From contig JAJIRX010000533.1 of assembly GCA_023853785.1 (NCBI GenBank), positions 992,001-1,056,000 on the forward strand: DNA of 64,000 nt. The letters are read 5' to 3'. Shown here one piece after another: positions 23,057-35,278 of the stretch. Every line of letters starts with the position of its first letter. The first letter of the stretch is position 1. Source of the stretch: Psilocybe azurescens. Lineage: Eukaryota > Basidiomycota > Agaricomycetes > Agaricales > Agrocybaceae. The notes beneath the pieces were generated by a model, which saw only the letters and a list, made by a program, of their open reading frames with translations, was not told where the DNA came from and searched no databases. Position numbers and translations under genes: made by a program.

Positions 23057-24039
23057 TCATTCAATCTCGTGCAGATGCCTTGTTTAGAAAAGAAGTAAGG
23101 TTCGAAGCATATATAGTTGTTGGTATAAAAGAATGCGACTTACTGCCCCAACACCTTGTTCATTTTGAACATGTCTATCTTGTCCACCCCGAACACTGCG
23201 CGCATGTTCCCGTCACAGAGAATTTCTCGTTTATTCTCTGGATTTTGTAGTTCATTTCCTTTAATGTATACCCATAGCTGTTTGACTACCTGGGGTCGGG
23301 AGAGTTTGTCGACTTGGACCAAAGCCGCTAAGGGTTCGCTGTGCAGAGTCGGTTGGGTGAGTGGTACGTTCGTAGCAATAAGTAAAGCATGTTTACCTCA
23401 AGGCAAACTCTTTCCCGAAGCCCCCTTTGCGCCCGTGGAAGTGCCACTGGATGCCGCTTTCTTTCGCGACTTCTTTCTGGTACCATCGTCACTGTCGTCG
23501 CCGGAGTCAACGGTGGCCGCACTCTTCTTGGCCCGAGTGCTCTTTTTTGCAGCACTCGTGCTGCCGCGTGCTTTCGCACCAGTCCGCGTAGAACGGCCGT
23601 TAATCTCGCTCGAGAGTTTGCGAGCTAGCTCAGCATCACTAAGTTCTCGGCCGTTTTTCGAAGCTTTCTTTGATTTCTTCTGCGGGGGAGACTGTTTGAC
23701 CTTCGTGTCTTCGTAGTCCTCGTCCGGAGCTTCATCGTCGTCCTCCTGCTTCCGTTTACGTGATTTGGATGTCTTCTCCTCTAGCGTAGATTCCACACCA
23801 TCGCTATTTGTTTCCGCCTCCGCCTCCGTTCCTTGACCTCCGCTCACCCTCTCGAATACGGCCGCAATAATGGCATCGACTTCTTCCTTATGCTCTTTCA
23901 AGAACTCGGCGGTAACATAAGGGTCAATCTCGAGTAACTGTCGCCTGACGCGCTTTGCACTGATAGTTGTTAAATCCGTTCCGGGTGCGGAGAGGATTTG
24001 ATGAATCTTGGGCTCCAAAGAACCAAAGTCAAATGCCAT
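23057..24039 (-). CDS. DEK_C + SWIB domain protein, UAF30-like, one frame break
   Basis: The first exon starts MAFDFGSLEPKIHQILSAPG at 24039. A DEK_C-type helical domain (residues about 5-65) is followed by an acidic and Lys/Ser-rich linker, then the conserved junction ending KEFALS just before a GTAAAC donor near 23397. The second exon (ending about 23140) carries the SWIB core: LSRPQVVKQLWVYIKGNELQ and VFGVDKIDMFKMNKVLG. A small last exon (23057-23078) would finish with QHLHEIE, matching the usual HL end of SWIB domains; without it the protein stops at 23140. Yeast UAF30 is part of the RNA polymerase I upstream activating factor, and related proteins act in chromatin. CCCCC at 23421-23425 (G on the coding strand) is one base short for the expected KGGF motif. 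Confidence 0.78.
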
Positions 24040-24903
24040 GGGAGCCCAGAGATGAGGTATATGGTACAGAATAAGTTAAGCTAGAGAACGAAGGTGGTGA
24101 TGTATTTCGTAGTCGTTATAGTCCGTCCTGGTGCCAGTCAGGACTCAGTACCACCAATAACTGAACGCGTCCAAGATTTGTCTCAAGCCAACAGTAATAA
24201 ACAATGAAATCCAAATCGCTACTCTTTCCAAACAATAGTAAACATAATATTATTCAAATTGAACCTTCGACATTGGAAATGTTCAACGCTTTCACGCTTC
24301 CTATCACATGTATTATGCTTTCGTCTCAGACTCTAAAGTGAGACCACTGGAAGCATATCCTGGCATGTCAATAATTTGAAGCCGTTCTTCACCTCAGTGG
24401 CCATGACTTATGGTTGACTTGCTATTTCCTTACGGGTCGAAGTTCTTGTTCGACAGGACTGAGAAGATCAAGTTTACTAGTTAGACTGGGCTGTAGCGAT
24501 TCTCTGTCTGCAGAAATCCAGAAGCAGATGAACAGCAATAAAAATATCTAGTCAGTCAGTCAATGTCGATATGTACTATCTGTCGAACCTGTCGGCGAGG
24601 ATATCGAATGGGCGGTAGGTGTAAACGAACTCCTTAGATCGGCCCTTCTGTGGACATTACATTGGATATATAGATGTGCAGAGTGGCAAGGGGAAGGCCA
24701 CAAAAAGAAAGAAAAGTTACGAGTGCTATATATGTAGTATAAATCGTGTTTGAGTTTGCCCAACAAATGATACTCATGCTGTAGTGACTGCCAGTGGTCG
24801 AATGGGTTCGCATTGAATGCCGGATTCACATAGGCCATAGTTGAGTATCTCATTAAGTGGCTTATTTTGGGGGTATGTAGGTAGTACACAGCATTTACAT
24901 CGC
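24040..24903. other. Spacer between HRD3 and the SWIB gene
   Basis: Both flanking genes are on the minus strand, so this stretch holds the HRD3 3' untranslated region and the promoter of the SWIB gene. If the HRD3 frame is read without its proposed last intron, the frame stays open to 24560, but that tail has no conserved character. Confidence 0.4.
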
Positions 24904-27900
24904 TTAACGTAGAATTGCCCAGTCGTTTCGTGCAGGATCTCCTGGGGAGGGAAAACACCCCATCTCCATTCGGAGGCGCTTGATCACCCGCCTGGCCTTG
25001 CTCGCGCTGGTCTCTCCGCATCCTCTCTACGATCCGAGTCCGTATGTAGAGAAGAATAGAGATCACCAAACACAGCAGAACTAGTACCATAGTCTCTCCG
25101 AATTCATCGATCTCTGCGTCATCGCGATTTCCTCCCCGTATCGTGCCATCGAAGTAATCTTCTGGGCCAAAGTCGCCTTCTCTCTCACGTTCTGCGTCAC
25201 GGCGTTCCCTAGCCCACTGTGAATCCACAATGAGTCAAAAGGGTAATGAAAAGTTGAGTATCAATGGACAAACCTGGATTGGATCTTCTTCTTCCCCTCT
25301 TCGTGGATTGGCAACCTGCCCGCCTCGTCGTTGGAATTCTTCCTTGGCCTTCCCAAAGTACCACGGACCATCCTCCTCTTCACGAAAATCGTCATCGGGT
25401 AAGGCCTCTTGATCGCCTGGCTTCTGTTTGCCTTCTTCGATTTGCTTCCCTTGTGCCGGTTTAACTAATATTAACGATTTTATTTAGGAACACGCGGACT
25501 GATAAACAACACAAAATCTTACTGGTTTCCTCATCATCATCACCCCACAGGTTAAGACCACCCTGTCCTCCCATTAGAGTATGCCATATGCTTCGCATGT
25601 ATAATTTGCCTAGGGATAGGATCACAGGCAAATACGCCTCGCTATTGGTCTCCAGCGCCAAATCGTAATGACGTTTAGCCAAATGGAAGTCCTGCGGAAC
25701 ATGCGATTTTAGAATGGCCTCCAAATTTCAGGAGCAAACAAAATATACCTGTGGGACTCCAACTCCATTTTCATACATCCATCCCAGATTCCACATGGCC
25801 AGAGCGCTCACTTGAGTATCCGACGCCGATTGATAATATCTGGCGGCTTTCTCAAGACGAGACTGTTCCGACTCGTCTTCAGGGACACCAAGTCCATGAT
25901 AATAGTAATCTCCCACTTTCACAAGCGCGTCGATATTACGCTGCCCAGCTGCACGGATCCACTGTGTGAGCGCAAGCCGGGCAGCATCTTTAGAGGGAGT
26001 CGTGGGCGAGAATCTTGTCAACCGCAAAATGCTTTTATCTAGAAATTGTATTACAATCTCGTAAGTCTATATGCTGAGCCATCGAGTTCGATAACACCCA
26101 CCTTGATCTAGAACATACGCCAGGTTGTTCTGTGCGATTTCATACCCACGCTCTGCTGCAATCCACCACTTTAGCATGGCCAGCTCTTTACCTTGATCGG
26201 TCCCAGACATCCACGCTATTTCAGCATCACGCAGGAGATCGTCCTCCCAAACACCGCGCTCAGCTACAAGTTTGTAGAATGAAACTGCCATGGCGCAAGA
26301 GCTAGAAGATACATGGGAAGGCAAAGCGGCGTTTGATGCTTGAGCAGAATGTATTTCTCCTAGATAGTAGTAGGCTTCAAATGGGGAGCCATAGCGTATA
26401 GCAGTTTCGAAGTAAGTGGTAGCCAGTGTCAATTCACCGCGATCTGCAATCACCAATTAAACAAGATACAAACAAGGTGGTTGTAAATCCAGCTTACTAT
26501 AATGATATTTCCCGATGTTGACTTGAGCTTCTGCGAGTTCTTGTCCAGCTGCAATGTTGAAATGGGTCACAGATTTCTTAATGTCGGACTTGATACCAAG
26601 GCCATCTCGGTACATGATCCCCAGTCCATTATGGCATTCGCGATCACCATGTTCCGCCCCTCGTTCAAACCAAGCCTTTGCCAATGCATAGTCAACCGCA
26701 ACACCCTCTCCACGAAGATACATGCGGCCAAGATACCCTGCTGCGAGTGTGGCATGATTGACTGGTCGTTTTTCGTCTTTGATTTGCGTCGTGTTGGGTG
26801 GGTCGTGCGGCCAAAGCTGGCGAGCTATGAGAAGGAAGTATCTTCGCGCCAATCTGTAATTGCGTGGAATAGCACCGACTCCTTCGCTGCCTGATGCGAT
26901 TCCACCTGGGGTAGCGTATATACTGCCTTGGTAGAATATTTTACCAAGGCGATATGCGAAGTCTATTTCACCACGTTCTGCGTTGAACTAAAATCATGTC
27001 ACCTTCAGCATAGCTTCAAATGCTTGCAGGGGACTTAACGTACGAGATAGTATTCTAGGACATCTTCCCATGTTTCTCCAGAGGCACGGGCTACGCCGGC
27101 TTTAATTGCTGGACGTTGTGCATTAATTCCAGTGGATGCAACGCTCGCTCCGGGGCCAAAAATACCTCCATTGAGGTCTGAGAGCCGTGTTGCTGTCTGA
27201 GGCAGAGTACGGCCGCCTGGAGGGCCTGACATAAACTTTGCCATAGCTTTAATAGCAAACTTCAGTTAGTATAACTCTGTCAGCATATAATGCCGTAGAA
27301 GTACCTTGCTCAGCAGCACTTCCATACCATGACAACGCACGGTCGCAGCTTTCTAGAGTACCAATTCCTGACCAATAACGATATCCAAGAGCCATTTGCG
27401 CGCCTTTATCACCGCCATTAGCAGCAAAAGTAGTGTACAGTTGAGCTTTTCCTTGATTAACTGGAACAACATCCTTAAACCCTGTGGCATGGAAGAATGA
27501 AAGATACGACTGGGATGTCGCATTTCCTGTCTCGGCTGCATGTGACGCGAATGAACGGTAAGCAAGTTGTGGGTCCATGTCGAAGTGCTGTGTCGGCGGA
27601 AACTAGTATACAGATGAGTGCGTCGGGATGGAGGTACAATGTCAGCACATACCAGCGATATTTGGGCAAGAGTAAACAGCGCGTCGGTGTTGCCCAGTTC
27701 CGCAGAAAGCTCGAGCAAGTCGATGACCTTAATGGCCTTCCGTCTCCTTTCTTCATCTTTTCTTTTTTGATCCAAGACCAAGTCCTTCTGGACTTAGAAC
27801 ATTTGTAACTCGGTTGACAGAGTTGTGGAGCTTCACAACAATTCGAACGAGGCTTCCAATCGGACCTTGGCCTTGCAAGTTTGGAAAAAAGATGAGAATA

Positions 27901-28431
27901 TTGACTTTGAATTTCCACTTCCAGTCGCAAGAGCGGGGTCGAAGGTATGTTGTGGAGGATGCGCTTTCAGTGATGTCAACGTTGACAATGCTTGCTTATA
28001 GGCGCGAGCAGCTAAATGACAAAGACGTTAACATGCCGCTTTAAGAGATAAGGGAAGCACATACCTTCTACCGCTTCATCTAAATCACGTTGCACTGAGG
28101 GAGGTGCCTTCCAAAAGATTGGTAAGGTATTCAGGAGAGCAAAGAGTAGGTCGTTACTTACCGGTGTTGGGTTTATGGTACTCAAAATGCCCTCTGACAA
28201 AGTTGGTTGCACAGCAGTAGCCGTAACATCTTCCATAATCTACATGCAAAAGTGAATATGTTGATTCTATTGTATGCTGCACAGTATGATATCCCTACTC
28301 ACATGGGTGGTTTCTAAGATAGAATCCTGCTGTACTGTGTCCTGCGCCGAGGAGATACTCGCAGCAAGTGCAATGAGGCCGAAAGCTAGCCAGGTTGCCT
28401 TCCTTGCATAGAGCCTGTTTTTGGATTCCAT
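24904..28431 (-). CDS. HRD3: HRD3/SEL1L, Sel1-repeat subunit of the HRD1 ubiquitin ligase (ERAD)
   Basis: HRD3 recruits misfolded ER proteins to the HRD1 ligase for export and degradation. The protein begins MESKNRLYARKATWLAFGLI with a signal peptide ending near SAQD. Over more than ten exons it shows serial Sel1 (TPR-like) repeats: ALFTLAQISL, AQMALGYRYWSGIG, LGRMYLRGEGVAVDYALAKA, NGLGIMYRDGLGIKSD, AQNNLAYVLDQ, VGDYYYHGLGVPEDESE and MWNLGWMYENGVGVPQ. Near the C terminus a single membrane segment (TMVLVLLCLVISILLYIRT) follows an acidic juxtamembrane region. The end GDPARNDWAILR, stop at 24904, is reached through a 46-base intron (GTGATC..CCCCAG). The alternative is a one-base excess in TTTT (24944-24947). 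Exon order, topology and length fit the family well. Confidence 0.88.
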
Positions 28432-30029
28432 TTCACAGATATTAGGTTACAGACTGTCAACACATAACTCGAAAGATTGGAATGGAAGTGAATGGATGTA
28501 GTTGACTGGCTTATGACAATTACTCTACCAAATTACCGTCACTGCAATGACACGCCACGCGAGGTCCACGTCGAACATCATGTGACTATCATCTTATCTT
28601 ATCTCTACAGAGGCAGTAATGCCACTGACCCAATTCAAGGACGACTATGTACTCAATTTCGAGAATCGATAGCATCACAGTCGCAGGCTACGCCAGTGTG
28701 AGACGCCATCCTTCTTTAAAGCCTGAGTATTGACGCTTCTAGTAATCAGTAAGAGTCGTCATTCAGATTCGATGCCCTGCTGAATATATGCTGCCATTAA
28801 TGAGGGTTACTCCAAGCATGCTCGCTCGGATATTGGAGATTTGGAGTAGAAACAATTAATGCAGGTTTAGCTTAATTTGTCGGAGAGTTCAAATGTCGGG
28901 ACACAGGCGGAACAGAATCAACTAATGCCTCACATTATGCTCACAAACAAGGTAAAGCGGATTGGTGCCCAATTCACTTAAGCGTTTATTTTGCAGATTT
29001 TTACCAAGCAAACCATTAAATATTTAGACATATTGGGTCTTGCAATGTCTTGACAGTTTCTTGATATAAAGAGCAGGGAAAATGTCGTTTCAAAACTCTG
29101 TCAATAGTATCTTCTATAAGCATATCCATATTACGCCAGGCTATCTACTTCTTAATGATCATCCCTTATACGTTGACCAATTTCCTTGGATAAATCGCCA
29201 CCCAACTCTGCTGCTATTTCAGTCTGAACTTTTTCGAGAAAGTTCGGGGAGATTAGGAGGGTGACAATAAGATTATCGTACCCTTCACAATACGTGTTGC
29301 TAGAATGCAGAAAGCTCTGGTATGACCTAAGACTTTAACACCGATGACTTTCCGTTTGATTTGGGACGATTTAATGATTTGTACCCCATGCTGGAAGTAA
29401 CGAAAAGAGAAAGTGAAAAAATTTCTTATCGCTAATGGCGTTATGGATATTATGGACGATTTGGGTTGGTAAATTGCAAACGATAACGCTCATTTTATAG
29501 CGAAAACGTATGAAGCTGGAAGGGTTAAAGCGGATTGTTAAGGCGACGCTCTCATGCACTGTGATCTGTGTAGTAAAAGCTGTTAAAAAATTGTCGACAG
29601 CTATACCCCATCATGGTACATAAATAATTACGAGATTGCGTCTCTATAAAAATACTATTGGCCTCAGTCGTTTGTTCTTCATGGAAGAAAACAAAGAGAC
29701 CCACAGAATTTCCGAGCCAGTTCGAGTTAACTGGCCAAGTATATATGTTCACTTTGCTTCTCGGAGACAGCGGTAAGGCTTGCTTCCTACTATGCGCTAT
29801 GTACTAGATCGTTTATCAGTTGTAAATCGTGCTGGCTGATAAGACTTTGATAAGATCACCATAAGTACTTCGGTCTGATAAAATTTCCCACATTAATATA
29901 ATCTGTGATCCCAAGGAGACCCGAGAACCAAGCATCACTTTCACCAGCTTCTGTCATTTTTGTATTCCTAGGCCCCTCTTTCTTGGGTTATGATCTTCTT
30001 TTCCGTTCTCCAGTCTTGCCGAAAGACGC
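28432..30029. other. Intergenic region, AT-rich
   Basis: This region lies upstream of HRD3 and downstream of the PTAR1-like gene. Short open frames (for example 29082-29264 and 29371-29559) have no splice partners or recognisable motifs. No repeat or RNA gene was seen. Confidence 0.35.
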
Positions 30030-31168
30030 TTAGATACACGAATGGACCTCTGTTGATACTGAAAACCATTTGAAGAGTTGTTGTTTGAAATAGGGTGAAG
30101 GGAGATTTTGTCGTTCCAACTTGTCTGATATTTCCACAAGCTCTGTAGTAGTTGCGCCTGAAAGTGCCACCCGCAGATACATCCAGAGTGACTCGTGAGA
30201 TGGGTAGGTTGTCACAAGAGATAGAGCATGATTGATGAGCATCGATGTAGTCAAGTCCCCATTGATTTCATCAATGAGCACACCAATAGTCCTTAGACGA
30301 TTGAGAAGAGTGAGACTCTGGAACAACTGATGCATAGCAGAATAGTCGGATACATGCTGTTCAATCCAACGTCGGATGCGTATACATTCCGCAGTGACGA
30401 TTCGAAGGAATTCCTGTTGTCTCTCGTTATTGTTCGATGAACATATTGAAGCATAGCAAACGTCGATGATAAAGTGCCAATAGGCCCATGAATGATAATT
30501 ACGGGGATATGTCTCACAGGTATGCTGGGTAAGGGCTAGTTCGCGCTGAACTACTGCGGGGCCGATCTTCGGAAATAATTGCATCTCTTCGGAGCTTGCC
30601 CAGAACTGAAGAGGATGAGCGGTATTGACTGGTCCCATCATACCGTATATTCGATTTAAGCACCAACGACGATGATCCCATACGATGGATTGTTTTGCGC
30701 ATTCAGGAGAGCCCCGTGAAATTAATTCCATTAAAACCAACTCCTTCTCAGGGTCCAGGTGTCCTTCTTTCATGAGTGATTTTCGAGCATTCAAGGCAGT
30801 CTGATGAGCAGGGTTGAGAAGTATTATGACACTGGACGATGCAATTGCATCATCTGCTCCAGAAGAACGCCAGGGCAATGATACTGCGGCCAGATAGAGA
30901 GCGTGGAGGACTTTTTGGGGAATCCCTAGGTTTCCTTCCACGAAGACAAAAGGGAAATGTGACGATGGTTTAGGAGCTTCAGGCGGAAGATCAACTATAG
31001 CCCAATCTTTCAATGCACCAGGAAGAATTTCGATAGATGCTCTATGAGTTTTGTTAGCTAGGGACGAATCATTACACTCAGACATGGGGGAACTTACAGT
31101 TCGGAGCTGTGGAGAAGTTTGGATAGGACGCCGACCAGCAGCGACGGTTTGCTTTCATTTGCAGCCAT
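30030..31168 (-). CDS. Protein prenyltransferase alpha-subunit repeat protein, PTAR1-like
   Basis: Exon 1 (31168 to about 31097) encodes MAANESKPSLLVGVLSKLLH, and a short intron leads to a long exon ending at 30030. The protein is about 360 residues. It contains ILLNPAHQTALNARKSLM, WDHRRWCLNRIYG and CETYPRNYHSWAYWH, which are the N-x-tryptophan helical-pair motifs of prenyltransferase alpha subunits in the arrangement found in PTAR1. In animals PTAR1 is the alpha partner of a third type of geranylgeranyltransferase acting on doubly prenylated YKT6. A fungal equivalent role is inference. It shares a promoter region with REX2. Confidence 0.82.
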
Positions 31169-31454
31169 GAATGCCTTTGTAATGGCTCTTCAGGGGAAGG
31201 CGAGAAATACTCAGAAGGTTCAAGGATTGCTAGATCTTGGATGGAGAGCAGACCCTTCGAATGAACTTGGCACCGCGGCAACTTCAGTCCTTGACAATGA
31301 CCGTGACGGTGCGATCGTCGTGCGCGTGACCCAGGACCCTCCAGGCGCGGTATTTATTCTTGATTTAAATTGCCGATAAACTGTCGTAACTCTCTAACAT
31401 CCAAAGCTTTATTTCTCATCCTGAACCTTCCTGAACTCACTGTGAGATTTTTCT
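31169..31454. promoter_or_regulatory. Bidirectional promoter region between PTAR1-like gene and REX2
   Basis: Only 286 bases separate the divergent start codons at 31168 (-) and 31455 (+), so both promoters must sit here or overlap. No clear TATA box is placed for either gene. Confidence 0.55.
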
Positions 31455-32620
31455 ATGCTGAGAGCCTTTGAGACTCTCAGACTTTGCAGAAGGGCCCCAT
31501 CTTCGAGCTTTTCAATTCCATCAAACCAATTACTATTTCAACGAGAATTGGCCAGATTTCTAAGAAAGAGACCAACTACTATGGATCACAATGCAGGGCC
31601 ATTAGTATGGATTGACTGCGAGATGACAGGCCTGAATCACCAGAAGGATAAGATCATAGAAATCGCGGTGTGTCCCAAGCTTAATACCTCTTTACGTGCC
31701 CAGATCTCAATGTCAGCGTTTGGTCAATCCAGGTATTGATAACTAACGGAAACCTTGACATTGTGGATGAAGGTATTGAATACGTCATCAAAACCGACAA
31801 AAAAAAATCTGGATGGGTGAATATCTACTATGTCGTATTATCTCTGCCTTATTCAATCCGATCTTAATTACCCAGCATGGACGAGTGGTGTACTGAACAA
31901 CACGGACGGGTTTGTTCATTTTTGTGTCTATTGCTTTACGAACTTAAATTTCTTCCACTCAGTCAGGATTGACGAAAGCCTGCCTCGAGTCCCCTTACGA
32001 ACTCGAGTTTGTTTCAAAAAAAGTACTAGAGTATATCAAAAAGTGGATTCCAAACGACAGGATTGGCGTTTTGGCCGGTAATTCTGTCCACGCCGATCGA
32101 ATGTTCCTCCAAGCAGAGATGCCAGAAGTCGTCGACTGGCTTCATTATCGGTATGGCATTGCTCATGAATTCTCAACGCCTGGATTGCTGATGAATTATT
32201 GAACTTAGTATCGTTGGTGAGCACCTGCCACAATGCGTTCATTTCTGAAAGGCTAAATGTTGCTTGAGATGTGTCCTCTTTTAAGGTACTTGATTCACAC
32301 TTTATAATTAATCGTTTCTTATTGTCCCGAAATACCTAGGAAATGTCGCGGCGATGGTATGGTAAAGCTGGGATCCCTCCCCCTTCGAAAGGTTCCCATC
32401 GGTATGAGCAAGGTTGTTCCGAACAATGCTACCGTTTAATAATTTGTTCACAGCGCACTTGATGACATTCGTGGCTCAATAAATGGTGAGCCTCGAAACA
32501 ATCAGGTTGTTTTTGTTGGTGTATTTACCACTTAACCTCTCTCCAGAGCTGCGTTGGTACAGAGACAATATCTTCCGTTCGACGGCTGTTGTTATCGCGT
32601 CGTCTTCGTCAAAACGATAA
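31455..32620 (+). CDS. REX2: Oligoribonuclease REX2 (DEDDh 3'-5' exonuclease), one frame break
   Basis: REX2/Orn degrades two- to five-nucleotide RNA in mitochondria and cytosol. The first exon includes an Arg/Ser-rich presequence (MLRAFETLRLCRRAPSSSFS) followed by an inner Met (MDHNAG), so dual targeting is possible. DEDDh residues are visible: VWIDCEMTGLNHQKDKIIEI (D, E), AGNSVHADRMFLQAEMPEV (D) and GSHRALDDIRGSI (H and D). Eight exons end with a stop at 32620 after SSSSKR. The acceptor at 31731-31732 starts VLITNGNLDIVDEG. The run of nine A at 31799-31807 is one too many to link this exon in phase with MDEWCTEQHGR near 31880. Length (about 220 residues after the presequence) is normal. Confidence 0.85.
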
Positions 32621-32841
32621 AGACGCCACAACATTCGATACTGAAATAGATGCAAAGTCTATTTCGCCCTCCAGATATAAGTACTATGGGCCATCTGGTC
32701 GTTTTTCGGTACCAGGCACGATCATGAGGCCTATTTCATCTCTTGAAAACAGTTGGAAGGGTGCGAATTGTTTCATTTCCAGTTGGTTAAAAAATAAAGA
32801 TACAGTTTAACGTGTGATGCTTGGAATAAGATGATTGTAAT

Positions 32842-35278
32842 TTAAAAGTCCCAAAGAGTACCCTGCCAAAAAGAATCAGAGGGCAAACGGACAAAGTGAA
32901 AAGATGAGTCTTACAAATGCTGGAATTCCAGCTTCCTTGCAACCCTCCATCATCTCCGTATTTCCTTGAAGATTGGATGTGATAAAAACGACTTCAGCGC
33001 CCCATGAATCGTAAACTTCTTTGATAAGTTTCATAGTGTTTGGTCTTCCCCCTAGTACAAGCAACATTAGTTCCTCGTCTGGTATTGGCACATGTATTGA
33101 CTTGGTCCATACCTCGCTGCTTCGAGTCCCACAAAGTCACCCTTTCTGGCCCTAAATGCTTGGTGATAAGACCAGATATCGTCGGTCCAAATGTCTTTTC
33201 TTGGTCCGAGCCAATCCAAATAAGATACCTGGGAAGGCACATGAGCTACACTATATTTATTACATTCGACTGCCGAGGCGAATGCTTACCAGTCAGGATT
33301 CTGCAGTCATAAGCTTTAGTGATGTATTTTTAAGAAGTCTATAGGATGACGAACCTGTAGACATGTCGATAGCGCTGCGCCAAGGCCTGTTCCGGTGCAT
33401 ACTCGGATGCCTCTCTTATAAAGAGTAGATGTGTTCGAGACGCCGGCGAACTGTAGGGAAAATAGATAAAGTTCAGCCGTAGTTATCATTAAACGGCAGA
33501 TTACCGGCGAACCTTGAGCTGCCTCGTCCAAAGATGAGTCGGAGGGTTCTCAACCAATGAACGTGTGAAATCCCCTTGCACACCGCAAATAAGGTAGTGT
33601 TCCTTGGAGTGTATTCCTTCTCTGCAGCACCGCGTGAGAAAAGGCTATACGCATCGACAATGAACACATAGCATACGATATGATTCCGAATGCATGATAC
33701 TCCATTATAGAACCTCGGCTAATTCTCGCCAACAACCCCTGCTGCATACCGCGTTCGAAGCGTATAATAGCAACTTTTGGCGACGGCTAATCCTTGCATA
33801 AATTATAAACACAAATTATGTGATGTGTAAACGCACAATTTCGACATCAACTTTCACTTCGCGGATCGTAAACCAGGGTATTATAACACTATGAATATTT
33901 TTCAACAGCGCACAAAAGTTAGGAACAGGAAGAACATACAACACGGTCATCCCGAATGCAAACCAAAAGTCTTGCTGCCTGACGATATGGAAACCATCAG
34001 GGTTCCATGTATGCGTCCCCAAATCGTAGCTGTCCCCAAGAACAACAAATACCCATGCTAAAAAAATGAGTTAGCAAAATCGACGTTGTCTTTGCTTGCC
34101 AGCATGAATTGCACTTACTCGAAATCAAACCCAGCCTTTTATCATCTTTTAGAATGCACAAGCCGAAGAAAAACTATGCAACTTACCAGCCCATAAAACG
34201 GTGGTGTCTTTCGAACATGCTATGGTTGAATCATAGATAAATATAGCAGTAGTCAATCACAATTAAATCGCGCACTTGTGGTGAGTATTCCGAACCCAAG
34301 GAAAAGCCGAAGCGATAGACACCCCCACTATGATATTTGTCAAAACGCCCATCACCAAAACCGCGTCATGGTTATTTTTATGATGAATCAAAATAGTAGT
34401 AACCCGGAATATGAGCCAGAGGAAGCCAGATGTCGCACATCCACTATGTATACCGCCTAGATGCTGAAGCACGGATGTGCATCCAAGCCTGAATGCCAAC
34501 GGTGTCCACTTCGATTCAGGTCAGTACAAAGGATATAGATTAAAGTTTTTGGAATTGAAAGGTACCTTGGCGAAAAGGGTGTTCACCAGTAAATATAGAA
34601 AACGACCGAAAAGTTCATTGCGCATAAGGATAGCAACAAGTAAATTCCCAAGCACAAAGGCACCAGTATAATTTCGTGGATAGCTCCAAATATTGAATAT
34701 CGCAAGAATAATGCCAGTGATGTTCATGGCCATGACGAAAGTGAAGAATTTCCTAGAGAAATCACGTTAATATCACGACGCATCGGCATGACGGTCTATA
34801 AACGGAGCGCTCATACCGATAAGTATTGAACCAGAGCTGAAAACGTATCCAACGGCTGGCTCTCTTTTTTAGTCTTTTTAGCAGGCGGGGTTGAAGAGAC
34901 ATTCTTCCTGAATGGCGGTTGTGATAGTCGCTTTTCTGAAGAGGTGGGCAAAATGTGGGGAGCAGGTATAGGGAACAATGTCTCGGGCAATATAACAGCC
35001 ACAGGATATTCCTGGTCTGCAGTTCCCTTTTCGGTATCGTCGATGGCAAATCGAGGAGGCGAGTCCATTATGGAGAGAAAGGCAGAGCGAAGCGTGTCAG
35101 AGTTGACACAGCTTGCATCCTGTGATAAATAGTCTGTAGAATATGTGTCTATCTCTCCCGGACCCAATGTGGCGTAACTTCTCGATTTAATCCAAAGAAT
35201 TCCCGAAGTGGACTGGTTTTCAACTCCAACCCCGAGGTGATGGCGAGCATCTCCAGATCTGGGTGGGAGATGCGCCAT
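32842..35278 (-). CDS. TmpA-like integral membrane oxidoreductase
   Basis: This multi-exon gene runs from MAHLPPRSGDARHHLGVGVE at 35278 to GTLWDF at 32842. After about 150 polar residues there are several membrane segments (VMAMNITGIILAIFNIW, GAFVLGNLLVAILM, GFLWLIFRVTTILIH, VLMGVLTNIIVGVSIAS region, GLISTWVFVVLGDSYD). Next comes a beta-rich part, ARISRGSIMEYHAFGII, and a nucleotide-binding C terminus with IRVCTGTGLGAALSTCLQ, WYLIWIGSDQEKTFGP and VVFITSNLQGNTEMMEGC. This matches fungal TmpA, a membrane flavoprotein-like regulator of conidiation in Aspergillus, and the reductase-like tails of some NRPS-like proteins. No haem-binding ferric-reductase His pairs were identified with confidence. 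Its function in this fungus is unknown. Confidence 0.72.
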
